A stretch of DNA of 50,341 nucleotides, taken from positions 1 to 50,341 of the forward strand of contig CAPAOL010000024.1 of the NCBI GenBank assembly GCA_948579315.1. Direction: 5' to 3'. Positions 14,934 to 25,176 of this stretch are shown here, piece after piece (the stretch's first letter is position 1; each line of letters opens with the position of its first letter). The notes below the pieces were generated by a model. That model saw nothing but the letters and a program-made list of their open reading frames with translations. It was not told the DNA's origin and searched no databases. The stretch comes from an uncultured Phocaeicola sp. Its GTDB lineage: Bacteria; Bacteroidota; Bacteroidia; Bacteroidales; Bacteroidaceae. The position numbers were made by a program, and so were the translations under genes.

Positions 14934-17882
14934 ATGAAACATTTGTTTTTGTTGCTTACTCTGCTAAGCTTTTCATTAACGGCCTTAGCCCAGCAAAAAG
15001 TGACGGGTAAGGTGAAAGATTCTTCCGGCGAGCCTGTCATAGGAGCCAGTGTTGTTGTAAAAGGCAATAATACCATGGGAACCATTACCGATTTTGATGG
15101 AAACTTTATGTTGGATGTTCCGGCAAAGAGTGTGTTGGTTATTTCTTATATTGGCTATGTCACTCAGGAAGTCCCGACAGCAGGAAAGAATTCATTAGAG
15201 ATTGTTTTAAAGGAGGATACCAAAACCTTGGATGAAGTGGTGGTGATTGGTTACGGTACACAGCGTAAAGGTGATGTGACCAGTTCTGTAGCTAGTGTGA
15301 AAGCCGACAACTTTGTAAAAGGAGCCGTGAAAGATGTGGGACAGCTGATTCAAGGAAAAGTAGCCGGTCTGGCCATTACCAATCCTAACGGTGACCCGAC
15401 GGGAAGTACTCAGATACGTCTTCGTGGTACAAATACCATTGGTGGAGCTAATACAGCTCCTTTGGTATTGATTGACGGAATTCCGGGAGAACTCGGTACA
15501 GTGGCTCCCGAAGATGTGGAGAGCGTGGACGTGCTGAAGGATGGTTCTGCTGCCGCTATTTATGGTACGCGCGGTACGAATGGTGTGATTTTAATTACTA
15601 CCAAACAGGCTAAAGGAGTGGATATTAACCAGGTGGAGTATAATGGCTACGTCAGTACTTCTCTTATAGCCAAAAAGTTGGATATGCTGAATGCAGATGA
15701 GTTCCGTACCCTTTATCCTGACCAGGACCATGGGGCTGATACGGATTGGATTGATGAGATTAGCCGTACACCGGTTAGCCATGTTCATAACTTGTCATTG
15801 ATGGGTGGCAATTCAAAGACTAATTATATTGCCAACTTGAACTATGCCTCTCGTCAAGGGATCATGAAAAAATCGGATTTCGAAAGTTTTCAAGGACGTA
15901 TTGAGGTAACCCACCGTATGTTTGATGATAAGTTGAAGTTGAAATTCGGTTTGTTTGGTAAGAAAAACCAGATGGAATCTACAACTAGTGGGGGTAGTTT
16001 CAGAGGTTGGGTATATGGCCAGGCAACTCGTAGAAACCCGACTGATCCGGTAAGAAATGAGGATGGTACATGGAATGAGAATGTGAGCAAATTCGAATAC
16101 GAGAATCCGTTGGCTTTGTTGTATGAGGCTGAAGGAAATGTAAAAAAGACGCAGTTGCGTTACAATGGAAATATTGTTTATAATCCTATCAAAGATTTGA
16201 CTCTTTCTGCCGTATTCTCTTATATTCGTGACAATATGAACCGTGGCTACGGTGAAACTTTGAACCATATTTCTGCTTTGCGTGATGGATTGGCTGGTTG
16301 GTCTTCGGTAGGTGCTTATACCAAGATGGAGAAGTTGATGGAACTTACTGCACAATATAACAAAGAAATCGGTGCGCATAAATTTAGTGTCTTGGGTGGT
16401 TATAGCTACAATGAAACAGACTTTGAAGAGCTTTGGATTGATAACTATGGTTTTCAGGATGATTATTTTGGCGGATGGCATAATATTGGCATTGGTTCTG
16501 CTTTGAAAGACGGTAAAGCGAATATCGGCTCAAAGAAAACTCCTACAAATTTGATCGGTTTTTTTGGGCGGGCTACCTATTCGTTCAAGAATCGTTATTT
16601 GTTGATGGGAGCTCTTCGTTATGAAGGAGCCAGCCAGTTATGGGGTACTGATAATGCATGGGGGCTTTTCCCATCTATATCTGTAGGATGGAGAATTACC
16701 GAAGAAGCATTTATGAAGAATCAGAAGATATTTGATGATTTGAAACTTCGTGTGGGATATGGTGTGACGGGTTCACAGCCTAAAGATCCTTTCCTGGGGG
16801 TGGCTATGTTGAAATACGGCTCGTATGCTTTTGTAAATGGGAATTGGGTACAGACCATTGTTCCGGCATCCAATCCGAATCCTGATTTGAAATGGGAGGA
16901 AAAGAAAGAAACCAATATTGGTTTGGACTTCGTTTCATGGGGTGGCCGTTTGTCCGGTTCTATTGATTATTATAACCGTGATGTGGATGGCTTGATATAC
17001 GAATATGGAGTACCGACTCCTCCGAACTTGTATAATAAGACGATGGCCAATGGGGGTACAATGAGAAACCGTGGTGTGGAAGTGTTGGTAACTGTGGTTC
17101 CTGTTCAGAATAAAGATTTTGAATGGAGCACTACCGGAACATTCTCTTTGAACTCTAATAAGCTAATCAGTTTGTCTGGCAGCATCTTTAAGTCGGATTA
17201 TGACTATTTTAATACGGGTACTGTGGAATACTCCGGTCAGGTAGCCGATTCTCACAGAGTACAGGTAGGTGAAAGCATCGGTAATTTTTATGGCTTTAAA
17301 GTAGTAGATGTGGACAGTGAAGGTCGTTGGATCTACGAAGACAGGAATGGTGAGTTGGTGAACTATAAAGATTTTACTCATGCTCCCGAAGATAAGCATG
17401 TTATTGGTAACGGTCTTCCTAAATGGTATGCGGGATGGAACAATACTCTTCGTTATAAAAACTTCGACTTGAATGTGACGATGCGTGGCGCGTTTGGTTT
17501 CCAGATAATCAATGGTGGACGTATGAATTATGAGAATGTAAAAAACAGCCGTTTTGAAAATCGTTTGAAGTCTGTGAATGACTTGGTATTTGGCAAGCAT
17601 ACGTTGAGTCCGGAAGTAGAACCGGAATTCAATAGCTATTATGTAGAAGATGGTGACTACTGGAAGATTGACAATATCACTTTGGGATATAGCTTCGGTC
17701 AGGTAGGTAAATATATAAAGTCACTCCGTATTTATGGTTCGGTATTGAATGCTTTGACTATAACCGGATATAAAGGTATTGATCCGGAAGTATCAACAGA
17801 TGGTTTGACTCCGGGGTATGATACACGTGACAGATATCCGAGTGTGCGCTCATTTACTTTCGGCGTTAATGTGAAATTTTAA
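14934..17882 (+). CDS. SusC-family TonB-dependent outer-membrane glycan transporter
   Basis: The 982-residue protein has a signal peptide ending ALAQ, then a carboxypeptidase-regulatory-like domain (~22-105; GKVKDSSGEPVIGASVVVKG), the conserved TonB box area LDEVVVIGYGTQRKGDVTSS, a plug (IRLRGTNTIGGANTAPLVLI, YGTRGTNGVILITTK) and a 22-stranded barrel ending in FGVNVKF. It imports oligosaccharides using energy passed on by TonB. The susD gene follows after 21 bp. A weak TAACTTTA box at 14913-14920 is too near the start to be a confident promoter. Length and all regions are complete, unlike the remnant at 819-1298. Confidence 0.95.
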   Translation: MKHLFLLLTLLSFSLTALAQQKVTGKVKDSSGEPVIGASVVVKGNNTMGTITDFDGNFMLDVPAKSVLVISYIGYVTQEVPTAGKNSLEIVLKEDTKTLDEVVVIGYGTQRKGDVTSSVASVKADNFVKGAVKDVGQLIQGKVAGLAITNPNGDPTGSTQIRLRGTNTIGGANTAPLVLIDGIPGELGTVAPEDVESVDVLKDGSAAAIYGTRGTNGVILITTKQAKGVDINQVEYNGYVSTSLIAKKLDMLNADEFRTLYPDQDHGADTDWIDEISRTPVSHVHNLSLMGGNSKTNYIANLNYASRQGIMKKSDFESFQGRIEVTHRMFDDKLKLKFGLFGKKNQMESTTSGGSFRGWVYGQATRRNPTDPVRNEDGTWNENVSKFEYENPLALLYEAEGNVKKTQLRYNGNIVYNPIKDLTLSAVFSYIRDNMNRGYGETLNHISALRDGLAGWSSVGAYTKMEKLMELTAQYNKEIGAHKFSVLGGYSYNETDFEELWIDNYGFQDDYFGGWHNIGIGSALKDGKANIGSKKTPTNLIGFFGRATYSFKNRYLLMGALRYEGASQLWGTDNAWGLFPSISVGWRITEEAFMKNQKIFDDLKLRVGYGVTGSQPKDPFLGVAMLKYGSYAFVNGNWVQTIVPASNPNPDLKWEEKKETNIGLDFVSWGGRLSGSIDYYNRDVDGLIYEYGVPTPPNLYNKTMANGGTMRNRGVEVLVTVVPVQNKDFEWSTTGTFSLNSNKLISLSGSIFKSDYDYFNTGTVEYSGQVADSHRVQVGESIGNFYGFKVVDVDSEGRWIYEDRNGELVNYKDFTHAPEDKHVIGNGLPKWYAGWNNTLRYKNFDLNVTMRGAFGFQIINGGRMNYENVKNSRFENRLKSVNDLVFGKHTLSPEVEPEFNSYYVEDGDYWKIDNITLGYSFGQVGKYIKSLRIYGSVLNALTITGYKGIDPEVSTDGLTPGYDTRDRYPSVRSFTFGVNVKF

Positions 17883-17903
17883 TGAACTAAAAAGGAATTG
17901 AAG

Positions 17904-19538
17904 ATGAAAACAAATATAAAATTATGGACAATGGGACTGATGACAGCCGCATTGTTGGGAAATACAGCTTGTACTGATTTACTGCATGAGAGCTATGGAC
18001 AGGTAGTGTCTGAGGATTACGTACCGAAAACGGAGGAAGATGTCAGTTATCTGGTAAATGCCGCTTATATACCTTGGCGTGAAACGTTGCTGCAATGGAA
18101 CGGAGTGGTTCGTGCACAGGAATTGTGTGCGGATCAAGATGTTCTTCCTGCCCGTGATGGTATTGGATGGGTAGACGGTTATATCTATAAAAGATGGCAT
18201 CAGCATACTTGGACTACCGAGGATGACGGTGTGCTTCAAGGATGGGAACGTACGTACAATGGTGTGAATACCTGTAACCGTATTTTATCTCAGATAGAAG
18301 AAGGTGTGATCAGTGTGGATGGAGAAACGAAAGAAAAGTTGATTGCCGAATTGAAAGTACTGAGGGCTTCATATTATTATATTTTGATTGATTTGTATGG
18401 TAATGTGCCCATTGTGACAGATTTTAAAGATACTTCTTTGCCGCAACAGTCTACTCGTAAAGAGGTCTTTGACTTTATTGTGAAAGAAATAACGGAGAAT
18501 ATGGATTTGTTGTCCGAAACGCCGAGAGGTTATTATTATGGACGTTTCAATAAGTGGGCGGCTCATACATTGCTGGCCAAAATGTATTTGAATGCTGAAG
18601 TTTGGTCGGGTACTGCTCAATGGCAGAAATGTATTGACGAGTGTGATATCGTGATTAATTATGCCGAGAAGTCCGGAGAATATGCATTGGAGAATAATCA
18701 GAAGGATGTTTTTGTAACGCATAATGAGAATTCTAAAGAAATTATCTTTGCATTGCCGTTTGATGAAATTTATGTGACAGGATGGAATGATTTTGATTTT
18801 CATATGTACACTTTAGCACCTGAGAATCAAGATACTTACCAATTGACTGCACGTCCTTGGGGAGGCGTGTGCGCAGTGCCTCAGTTTATTAATTCTTTTG
18901 ATGAGGATGATGCACGTTTAGAGGATAACTATATTCAAGGTCAGCAATATACCTATTCCGGTGAAATCTTGAAGCGTAGTATTGATGGAAAACCATTGAT
19001 TTATACGGTAGATGTCCCCTCTATTGATCAGTCGGATGTGGATGATGGGTTCCGTTGGGGTAAATTTGAATATGCCACCGGTATAACCAACCGTTTGAGC
19101 AATGACTGGCCGTTGTTACGATATGCGGATGTATTGATGATGAAAGCGGAGTCATTGATGCGTTTGGGCAAATCGGGAGCAGGTGCTTTGGTGACTCAGG
19201 TACGTGAACGCGCCTTCAAGAATGAACCTGAAAAAGCGCAAGTTACAGACGCGGAACTGATGGGAGGAAGTGTATATGATTATGGTCGGAGAGATAGTTA
19301 TAAGACAGAACATGATGGAGGAACGGATATTAAATATGGTCGTTTCCTTGATGAGCTTGGTTGGGAGTTTTGTCAGGAAGGACGCCGCCGTCAGGACATG
19401 ATTCGTTTTGGCATCTTCACTACAAAAGCTTGGTTCTCTCATGATAAGAGTGATGAAACCAAAAATCTGTATCCTATTCCAAATAAAGTATTGTTGACCA
19501 ATAGTAATCTGAAACAGAATCCGGGATATTCTAAATAG
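17904..19538 (+). CDS. SusD/RagB-family outer-membrane glycan-binding lipoprotein
   Basis: The ATG at 17904 (preferred over an in-frame TTG at 17898) gives 544 residues with a lipobox (NTAC). SusD hallmarks are present: LKVLRASYYYILIDLYGNVP, LLRYADVLMMKAESLMRLG, LGWEFCQEGRRRQDMIRFG and NLKQNPGYSK at the end. It should cap the SusC barrel encoded 21 bp upstream and bind the polysaccharide at the cell surface. It belongs to the transcript susC-susD-GH31-GH127. Confidence 0.95.
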   Translation: MKTNIKLWTMGLMTAALLGNTACTDLLHESYGQVVSEDYVPKTEEDVSYLVNAAYIPWRETLLQWNGVVRAQELCADQDVLPARDGIGWVDGYIYKRWHQHTWTTEDDGVLQGWERTYNGVNTCNRILSQIEEGVISVDGETKEKLIAELKVLRASYYYILIDLYGNVPIVTDFKDTSLPQQSTRKEVFDFIVKEITENMDLLSETPRGYYYGRFNKWAAHTLLAKMYLNAEVWSGTAQWQKCIDECDIVINYAEKSGEYALENNQKDVFVTHNENSKEIIFALPFDEIYVTGWNDFDFHMYTLAPENQDTYQLTARPWGGVCAVPQFINSFDEDDARLEDNYIQGQQYTYSGEILKRSIDGKPLIYTVDVPSIDQSDVDDGFRWGKFEYATGITNRLSNDWPLLRYADVLMMKAESLMRLGKSGAGALVTQVRERAFKNEPEKAQVTDAELMGGSVYDYGRRDSYKTEHDGGTDIKYGRFLDELGWEFCQEGRRRQDMIRFGIFTTKAWFSHDKSDETKNLYPIPNKVLLTNSNLKQNPGYSK

Positions 19539-19607
19539 TATTTATTGGATGTTTTTTTAAGGATGAAAAGGTTGTTTTTTCTTTTCTACATTAAATTAGA
19601 AAGAATT

Positions 19608-22067
19608 ATGAGTAAAAAGATTTCAATAAGTTTGTTGCTCCTCTGTCTGGGATTATTTTCCCAGGCACAGAGCTATCAGAAAATGCCGCAAGGAGTTAAG
19701 ACTACTGTACAAGGTATAGATGTTGAAGTGGCATTTTATTCTCCATCCATTGTCCGGGTTTATAAGACACCGGAGGGAAGTTCGTATGACAAGAAGAGCC
19801 TTGTAGTAATGAAAGAGCCTGAGGAGACCTTTGTGGAGTTTGCAATGAATAAAGAGTATATTCGTTTAAAGTCGGATGCATTACAGGTGGAGGTCAATTC
19901 ATCTACAGGTGGAATCAATTTCTATGATGCAACCGGAAGGGTGTTGTTAAAAGACAAGGATTATGGAACACAGTTCACCCCGTTTGATGATGCGGGTACT
20001 TTTTCTTACAATGTCCGGCAGGCTTTTTTATTAGATAAGGATGAAGTGATTTATGGATTGGGGCAACAACAGACTGGAAAAGTGAATCAGCGCAATCAAA
20101 AACTTTTTCTTCGTAACAAGAATATGAGTATCTGTATTCCTTTTATTCATTCAGTGAAAGGTTACGGACTTTATTGGGATAATTATTCTCCGACTACCTT
20201 TACGGACAATCCGCAAGAAATGTCATTCGATTCTGAAGTGGGCGATTGTGCCGACTATTATTTCATTTATGGTAGCAATGCGGACGGCGTGATAGCCGGA
20301 GTCCGTGATTTGACCGGGCAGGCTCCTCTTTATCCGCTGTGGACACTTGGATTCTGGCAGTGCCGCGAGCGTTATAAGAGTCCGGATGAACTGTGCGAAG
20401 TGGTTGATGAATACCGTGATCGGAAAGTTCCTTTGGATGGAATCATTCAGGATTGGCAGTATTGGGGATGTGATTCTAACTGGAACTCCATGAAGTTCCA
20501 GAATCCTCGCTATATTAATAAGATGGGCGACAAAGAATACATGAAATATCTTCCGAATGGTGAGAATCCGGATGCACGTTATGGTACTCCAAGAATAAAA
20601 AGCCCTCAAGAAATGATTGACTATATACACAAGCGGAATGCGCATATCATGATTTCTGTATGGGCCTCTTTTGGTCCGTGGACAGAGATGTATCATAAGA
20701 TGGACAGTCTGAATGCTTTGCTTCATTTTGAGACTTGGCCGCCTAAAGCCGGAGTGAAACCTTACGATCCGTTCAATCCTGTAGCAAGAAGTATTTATTG
20801 GAATGAAATGAAAAAGAATATCTTTGATCTAGGTATGGACGGCTGGTGGTTGGATTCTACCGAACCCGATCATCTGGAGATTCAAGATAAAGATTTTGAT
20901 ACAAAAACTTATTTAGGTTCTTTCCGAAGAGTTCACAATGCTTTTCCTTTGATGTCCAATAAAGGTGTTTATGAGCACCAGCGTGCTACCACTTCCGACA
21001 AGCGGGTATTCTTACTTACCCGTTCTTCATTCTTGGGACAGCAGCGTTATGCTTCACATTCATGGAGTGGAGATGTCGTTTCTACTTGGGAAGTGATGCG
21101 CAAGCAACTGGCAGCTGGCCTGAATTATTCTTTGTGTGGTATTCCTTACTGGAACACTGACTTGGGAGGATTTTTTGCTTGGAAATATAATAATGATGTT
21201 AATAATATTGCTTATCATGAGTTACACGTCCGTTGGTATCAGTGGGGAGCTTTCCAACCTATCATGCGTTCTCATAATTCCAGTCCTGTTGCTGTAGAGA
21301 TCTATCAGTTCGGCGATAAAGGTGATTGGGCTTATGATGCATTGGAGAAATATACCCATTTGCGTTATCGCTTATTACCTTATTTATATAGTACTACTTG
21401 GGAAGTAACAAATAAGGCAGGCAGCATTATTCGTCCTTTGGTGATGGATTTTCCGAAAGACAAGAAAGTACTTGATATGGATACGGAGTATATGTTCGGA
21501 CGTAGTTTTTTAGTACGTCCGGTAACTGATTCTCTCTATACATGGCAGGATAAAAAACAGAATGGTTATCAGAAAAATATGCGGAAAATAGAGAAAACGG
21601 ATGTATATTTGCCTGAGGGAAGTAACTGGTTTGATTTCTGGACTGGGGCAAAGTTGGCTGGTGGCCAAACCATACAGCGTGAAGTACCTATTGATATCAT
21701 GCCTGTTTATATCCGTGCCGGTTCTATAATTCCTTGGGGGCCTGCGGTGCAGTATGCCACAGAAAAAAGTTGGGATGACCTGGAGATTCGTGTTTATCCG
21801 GGTGCTAATGCAACTTTTATTCTTTATGAGGATGAGAACGATAATTACAATTATGAAAAGGGAGTTTATTCTACTATCACTTTCCGTTGGGATGATAGTA
21901 ACCGTACTTTGCACATCAGCGACCGTGAAGGAAGATATCCCGGAATGTTGGAAAAGAGGAAGTTCAAAGTAGTTCTCGTAAATCATAGATCAGGAGAAGG
22001 CGATAAACCATTGAAGGGAGGAAAGATGGTGAATTATACCGGTACGGCAATTGAGGTGAAACTTTAG
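19608..22067 (+). CDS. GH31 alpha-glycosidase (alpha-xylosidase or alpha-glucosidase type)
   Basis: The ATG at 19608 begins a signal peptide ending SQAQ; an earlier in-frame start would spoil it. The 819-residue protein has an N-terminal beta-sandwich, a TIM barrel with the GH31 nucleophile signature WWLDSTEPD (D416), the acid/base Asp in SHSWSGDVVSTW (D489), and C-terminal sandwich domains (LPEGSNWFDFWTG, VYIRAGSIIPWG). GH31 covers alpha-glucosidases, alpha-xylosidases and some alpha-galactosidases; the sequence alone does not decide. Its place behind susCD suggests it trims an alpha-linked cap from the same plant glycan. It starts 69 bp after susD. Confidence 0.9.
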   Translation: MSKKISISLLLLCLGLFSQAQSYQKMPQGVKTTVQGIDVEVAFYSPSIVRVYKTPEGSSYDKKSLVVMKEPEETFVEFAMNKEYIRLKSDALQVEVNSSTGGINFYDATGRVLLKDKDYGTQFTPFDDAGTFSYNVRQAFLLDKDEVIYGLGQQQTGKVNQRNQKLFLRNKNMSICIPFIHSVKGYGLYWDNYSPTTFTDNPQEMSFDSEVGDCADYYFIYGSNADGVIAGVRDLTGQAPLYPLWTLGFWQCRERYKSPDELCEVVDEYRDRKVPLDGIIQDWQYWGCDSNWNSMKFQNPRYINKMGDKEYMKYLPNGENPDARYGTPRIKSPQEMIDYIHKRNAHIMISVWASFGPWTEMYHKMDSLNALLHFETWPPKAGVKPYDPFNPVARSIYWNEMKKNIFDLGMDGWWLDSTEPDHLEIQDKDFDTKTYLGSFRRVHNAFPLMSNKGVYEHQRATTSDKRVFLLTRSSFLGQQRYASHSWSGDVVSTWEVMRKQLAAGLNYSLCGIPYWNTDLGGFFAWKYNNDVNNIAYHELHVRWYQWGAFQPIMRSHNSSPVAVEIYQFGDKGDWAYDALEKYTHLRYRLLPYLYSTTWEVTNKAGSIIRPLVMDFPKDKKVLDMDTEYMFGRSFLVRPVTDSLYTWQDKKQNGYQKNMRKIEKTDVYLPEGSNWFDFWTGAKLAGGQTIQREVPIDIMPVYIRAGSIIPWGPAVQYATEKSWDDLEIRVYPGANATFILYEDENDNYNYEKGVYSTITFRWDDSNRTLHISDREGRYPGMLEKRKFKVVLVNHRSGEGDKPLKGGKMVNYTGTAIEVKL

Positions 22068-22120
22068 AATGTTCATATTGAATATCCAGCAGAATAAATA
22101 AAGAAACGATAAAATACATT

Positions 22121-24472
22121 ATGAATTTACTTAAAACCATTTTATCCACTTCCGTTTTTGCTATAGCTTCTGTAGCTTTGCATGCTCAGCTACCCGCAAA
22201 AGTAGAAAGTTTTCCAGTCAGGGATGTGCGGCTCACCGCCAGCCCTTTCAAACACGCAGAGGATATGGATATCCGTTATCTGCTGGGAATAGACCCCGAC
22301 CGTCTGTTAGCTCCTTATTTGAAGGAAGCTGGTCTTTCTCCTAAAGCTGAAAATTATACCAATTGGGAAAATACAGGGCTGGACGGTCATATTGGCGGAC
22401 ATTATTTATCGGCCCTTTCCTATATGTATGCCGCTACGGGAAATAAGGAGATCAAGGCGCGTCTGGATTATATGATAAGTGAACTGAAACGCTGCCAGGA
22501 TGCCGCCGGTGACGGTTATCTGTGTGGAGTTCCAAACGGGCGCAAAATGTGGAAAGAAATAGAGGAAGGAAACATTCGCGCGTCCGGTTTCGGATTGAAC
22601 GACCGCTGGGTTCCTCTTTACAATATTCATAAAATATATGCCGGCCTTCGTGATGCAACTCTTCAGACCGATAGCCGGGAGGCAAAGGAAATGTTGGTGA
22701 AACTCACGGACTGGATGATTCGTCTGGTATCCAAGTTGAGCGATGAACAGATACAGGATATGCTGCGCAGCGAACATGGAGGGCTGAACGAAACATTTGC
22801 CGATGTGGCCGCTATCACCGGCGACAAACGCTACTTGAAACTGGCTCACCAATTTTCTCATCACACCGTGTTGCAGCTTTTGTTGAGACAGGAGGATAAA
22901 CTGACTGGTATGCACGCCAATACCCAAATACCGAAAGTGATAGGTTTCAAACGTATTGCCGATTTGGAAGGCAACCGGGACTGGAGCGAGGCCGCCCGCT
23001 ATTTCTGGGAGACAGTGGTAAACCATCGAAGCATCACCATCGGAGGTAACAGTGTGCGTGAGCATTTTCATCCGGCTGATGATTTCAGCAGTATGCTCAC
23101 CAGCGAGCAGGGGCCTGAGACTTGTAACACCTACAATATGCTCCGCCTTACAAAAATGCTGTATGAAACGAGTGCGGACGTTCATTTTATGGATTATTAC
23201 GAACGGGCGCTTTATAACCATATCCTTTCCACGCAAGATCCTGTGCAAGGCGGATTTGTTTATTTTACCCCGATGCGTGCCGGTCATTACAGGGTCTATT
23301 CGCAGCCTCAGACCAGTTTCTGGTGTTGTGTGGGATCGGGGATGGAAAATCATGCCCGTTATGGTGAAATGATTTATGGACACAAGGATAATAATCTGTA
23401 TGTCAATCTTTTCATTCCGTCTACCTTGCGCTGGGGAGATACCCAAATTGAGCAACAGACGGCTTTTCCCGATGAGGAGGGGAGTACTCTTGTTATTTCT
23501 CCGGAAAAGGGAAAGAAAGAATTTACCCTTCTTTTCCGTATTCCCGAATGGACGAAGCCGGAAGCATTACGCTTGTCTGTTAATGGTAAACGGCAGAACG
23601 TAACGGTCAAAGAGGGATATGTTAGCCTGAACCGTACTTGGTCAAAAGGTGACAAAGTAAGGCTGGAACTGCCGATGCATTTGCGTGCCATTGCACTGCC
23701 GGATGGTTCTGCCAACTATTCCATCTTATACGGACCGATTGTGCTGGCCGCCCGGTTGGGCAAGCAAAATCAGGATGGCATGTTTGCCGATGACAGTCGT
23801 GGCGGACACATTGCTGCCGGACCGCGTCTGCCTTTACAAACGATGCCTGTCATTGTGGGGGATAAGAACAATCTTCTTTCTCATCTGAAAAAAGTGGAAG
23901 GTAAGCCGTTGACATTTACATTGTCCGGAGTTTATCCCGAACGCTATGAGGGTATGACTGTGGAACCGTTTTTCCGTTTATACGAGTGCCGGTATATGGT
24001 CTATTGGCCTGTGCTGTCCGTACAGGAGTTGCAGGCAAGGCAGGAACAGTTGGCAAAAGAGGAAAAGGAGCGTGCCGCATTGGATGGTATGACCGCCGAT
24101 AAAGTGATTTGTGGGGAACAACAACCGGAAAGCGACCATTTCATCCGGATGGAGAATTCCCGTACGGGGGATGATGAAGGGGTTCACTGGCGTGAGGCGG
24201 CCGGTTGGTTCAGTTATCGTATGAAGACGAACGGAAAGCAGGTCAATAAAGTGCGTATCCGGTTCCGTTCTGAGATTCGTAAGGATGCAAAAGTATGGAT
24301 AAACGGGCAGGAAGTAGGACGATTGGCTGGTAAACCGGCTTCGGATGTATCGGTGGGGATATTTGATGTACCTGCATCTATGCAATCCAATGAGCAACTG
24401 GAGATAAAGATCGGTAAAGGAAATGAGAAAGTGACTCCGCATATTTATGAGGTGCGGCTGGTGGCTGAATGA
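22121..24472 (+). CDS. GH127/GH146-type beta-L-arabinofuranosidase
   Basis: The 783-residue protein has a signal peptide ending LHAQ and an (alpha/alpha)6 barrel of the former DUF1680 type. Residues matching the zinc-thiolate site of the family are visible: E314 in VREHFH (acid/base position), E333 and C335 in GPETCNTYN, and the Cys pair C402-C403 in FWCCVGSGMENH, one of which is the nucleophile. The spacing agrees with the characterised bifidobacterial GH127 enzyme. It would hydrolyse beta-L-arabinofuranosides found in extensin, pectic arabinan branches or arabinogalactan. GH127 and GH146 cannot be separated by eye. Last gene of the PUL, ending before a bidirectional terminator. Confidence 0.88.
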   Translation: MNLLKTILSTSVFAIASVALHAQLPAKVESFPVRDVRLTASPFKHAEDMDIRYLLGIDPDRLLAPYLKEAGLSPKAENYTNWENTGLDGHIGGHYLSALSYMYAATGNKEIKARLDYMISELKRCQDAAGDGYLCGVPNGRKMWKEIEEGNIRASGFGLNDRWVPLYNIHKIYAGLRDATLQTDSREAKEMLVKLTDWMIRLVSKLSDEQIQDMLRSEHGGLNETFADVAAITGDKRYLKLAHQFSHHTVLQLLLRQEDKLTGMHANTQIPKVIGFKRIADLEGNRDWSEAARYFWETVVNHRSITIGGNSVREHFHPADDFSSMLTSEQGPETCNTYNMLRLTKMLYETSADVHFMDYYERALYNHILSTQDPVQGGFVYFTPMRAGHYRVYSQPQTSFWCCVGSGMENHARYGEMIYGHKDNNLYVNLFIPSTLRWGDTQIEQQTAFPDEEGSTLVISPEKGKKEFTLLFRIPEWTKPEALRLSVNGKRQNVTVKEGYVSLNRTWSKGDKVRLELPMHLRAIALPDGSANYSILYGPIVLAARLGKQNQDGMFADDSRGGHIAAGPRLPLQTMPVIVGDKNNLLSHLKKVEGKPLTFTLSGVYPERYEGMTVEPFFRLYECRYMVYWPVLSVQELQARQEQLAKEEKERAALDGMTADKVICGEQQPESDHFIRMENSRTGDDEGVHWREAAGWFSYRMKTNGKQVNKVRIRFRSEIRKDAKVWINGQEVGRLAGKPASDVSVGIFDVPASMQSNEQLEIKIGKGNEKVTPHIYEVRLVAE

Positions 24473-24485
24473 TGATAGATATACA

Positions 24486-24521
24486 AACCGGTCATGCCTC
24501 AGTTGGCATGACCGGTTCGTC
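24486..24521. terminator. Bidirectional terminator between the PUL and the toxin gene
   Basis: AACCGGTCATGCC (24486-24498) and GGCATGACCGGTT (24505-24517) form a perfect 13-bp stem with a 6-nt loop. CGTCTTTT follows on the plus strand and TTTGTATAT on the minus strand. It lies between the convergent GH127 and RelE-like genes and can serve both. Confidence 0.85.
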
Positions 24522-24524
24522 TTT

Positions 24525-24866
24525 TCAGATAATTCCGTTGTCTTTCAAGACCGCTTGTAACTCTTTATCAGTGATATTCTCACGCTCTGATTTATCATAA
24601 ATGAAATGTAAGCCAATCTCTTTTTCTTCTTTGGATAGAGTGGCGATGAGAGTGATCACTCTTGCTCCGCCTCTTTTCCCTTTTCCTTTTGATGCTATAC
24701 TCATGCGTACTTTGTGTAGGCCATTGCCTAAATCAGTACCCATGTCAGGGTTCTGCATGAGTTCTGCGGCTAAAATTGTCAAGTCTTGCTTCAATGATTT
24801 ATATCGCTTGGAAAGTTTCTTAACTTCTTTTTCGAAGTGGCGATATACTTTGATTTTATAGTTCAT
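24525..24866 (-). CDS. RelE/ParE-superfamily type II toxin
   Basis: The 113-residue basic protein begins YKIKVYRHFEKEVKKLSKRY and contains GLHKVRMSIASKGKGKRGGA followed by a beta-strand and HFIYDKSER. This pattern is typical of RelE-like mRNA interferases found widely in Bacteroidales. It should cleave mRNA on the ribosome when the antitoxin is degraded. The start overlaps the end of the upstream antitoxin gene by 11 bp, so translation is probably coupled. It sits just outside the PUL and may help maintain the locus, which is speculation. Confidence 0.85.
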   Translation of the reverse strand: MNYKIKVYRHFEKEVKKLSKRYKSLKQDLTILAAELMQNPDMGTDLGNGLHKVRMSIASKGKGKRGGARVITLIATLSKEEKEIGLHFIYDKSERENITDKELQAVLKDNGII

Positions 24867-25131
24867 TGAGCAATTCTTCTATGGGACGGCCTTTCAGCTT
24901 TCCTTCACGCATCAGTTTGATGTCTTTGCAAGCCTCGGACAGCCCGTCCATTATTTCACTTTTGGTCATGTAGGGTTCTTCATCCTCTGCCACCATGGTA
25001 GAAACAGATTCCATTTCCTTTTTAGCATGAACAAGAGTCTTCCTTACAGACTCCAACACCTTTACATTCTTGATGTCCAAGATTTCCCGAATCAGTTCGT
25101 TTTGTATTGATTCCAATGTGATTGTACTCAT
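24856..25131 (-). CDS. Antitoxin partner of the RelE-like toxin
   Basis: The 91-residue acidic protein directly precedes and overlaps the toxin gene, the usual antitoxin position. It has an N-terminal helical region (ITLESIQNELIREILDIKNV) and a toxin-wrapping C-terminal helix (IKLMREGKLKGRPIEELLNE). It has an unusually strong Shine-Dalgarno for this phylum (AGGAG, 6 bases before the ATG) and a -7 box TATCTTTG 38 bp upstream, so the pair has its own transcription unit. The family is not resolved further; autoregulation is usual for such antitoxins. Confidence 0.8.
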   Translation of the reverse strand: MSTITLESIQNELIREILDIKNVKVLESVRKTLVHAKKEMESVSTMVAEDEEPYMTKSEIMDGLSEACKDIKLMREGKLKGRPIEELLNEL

Positions 25132-25168
25132 GACGTTCTCCTTTCTTCTTATTATTTATCTCGTATGG

Positions 25169-25176
25169 CAAAGATA
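25169..25176 (-). promoter_or_regulatory. -7 box TATCTTTG for the toxin-antitoxin operon
   Basis: On the minus strand an exact TAnnTTTG match lies 38 bp upstream of the antitoxin ATG. Confidence 0.65.

Noticed and set aside
22406..23455. 349-codon minus-strand open frame
   Set aside because: Antisense to the GH127/146 gene; no recognisable domain.
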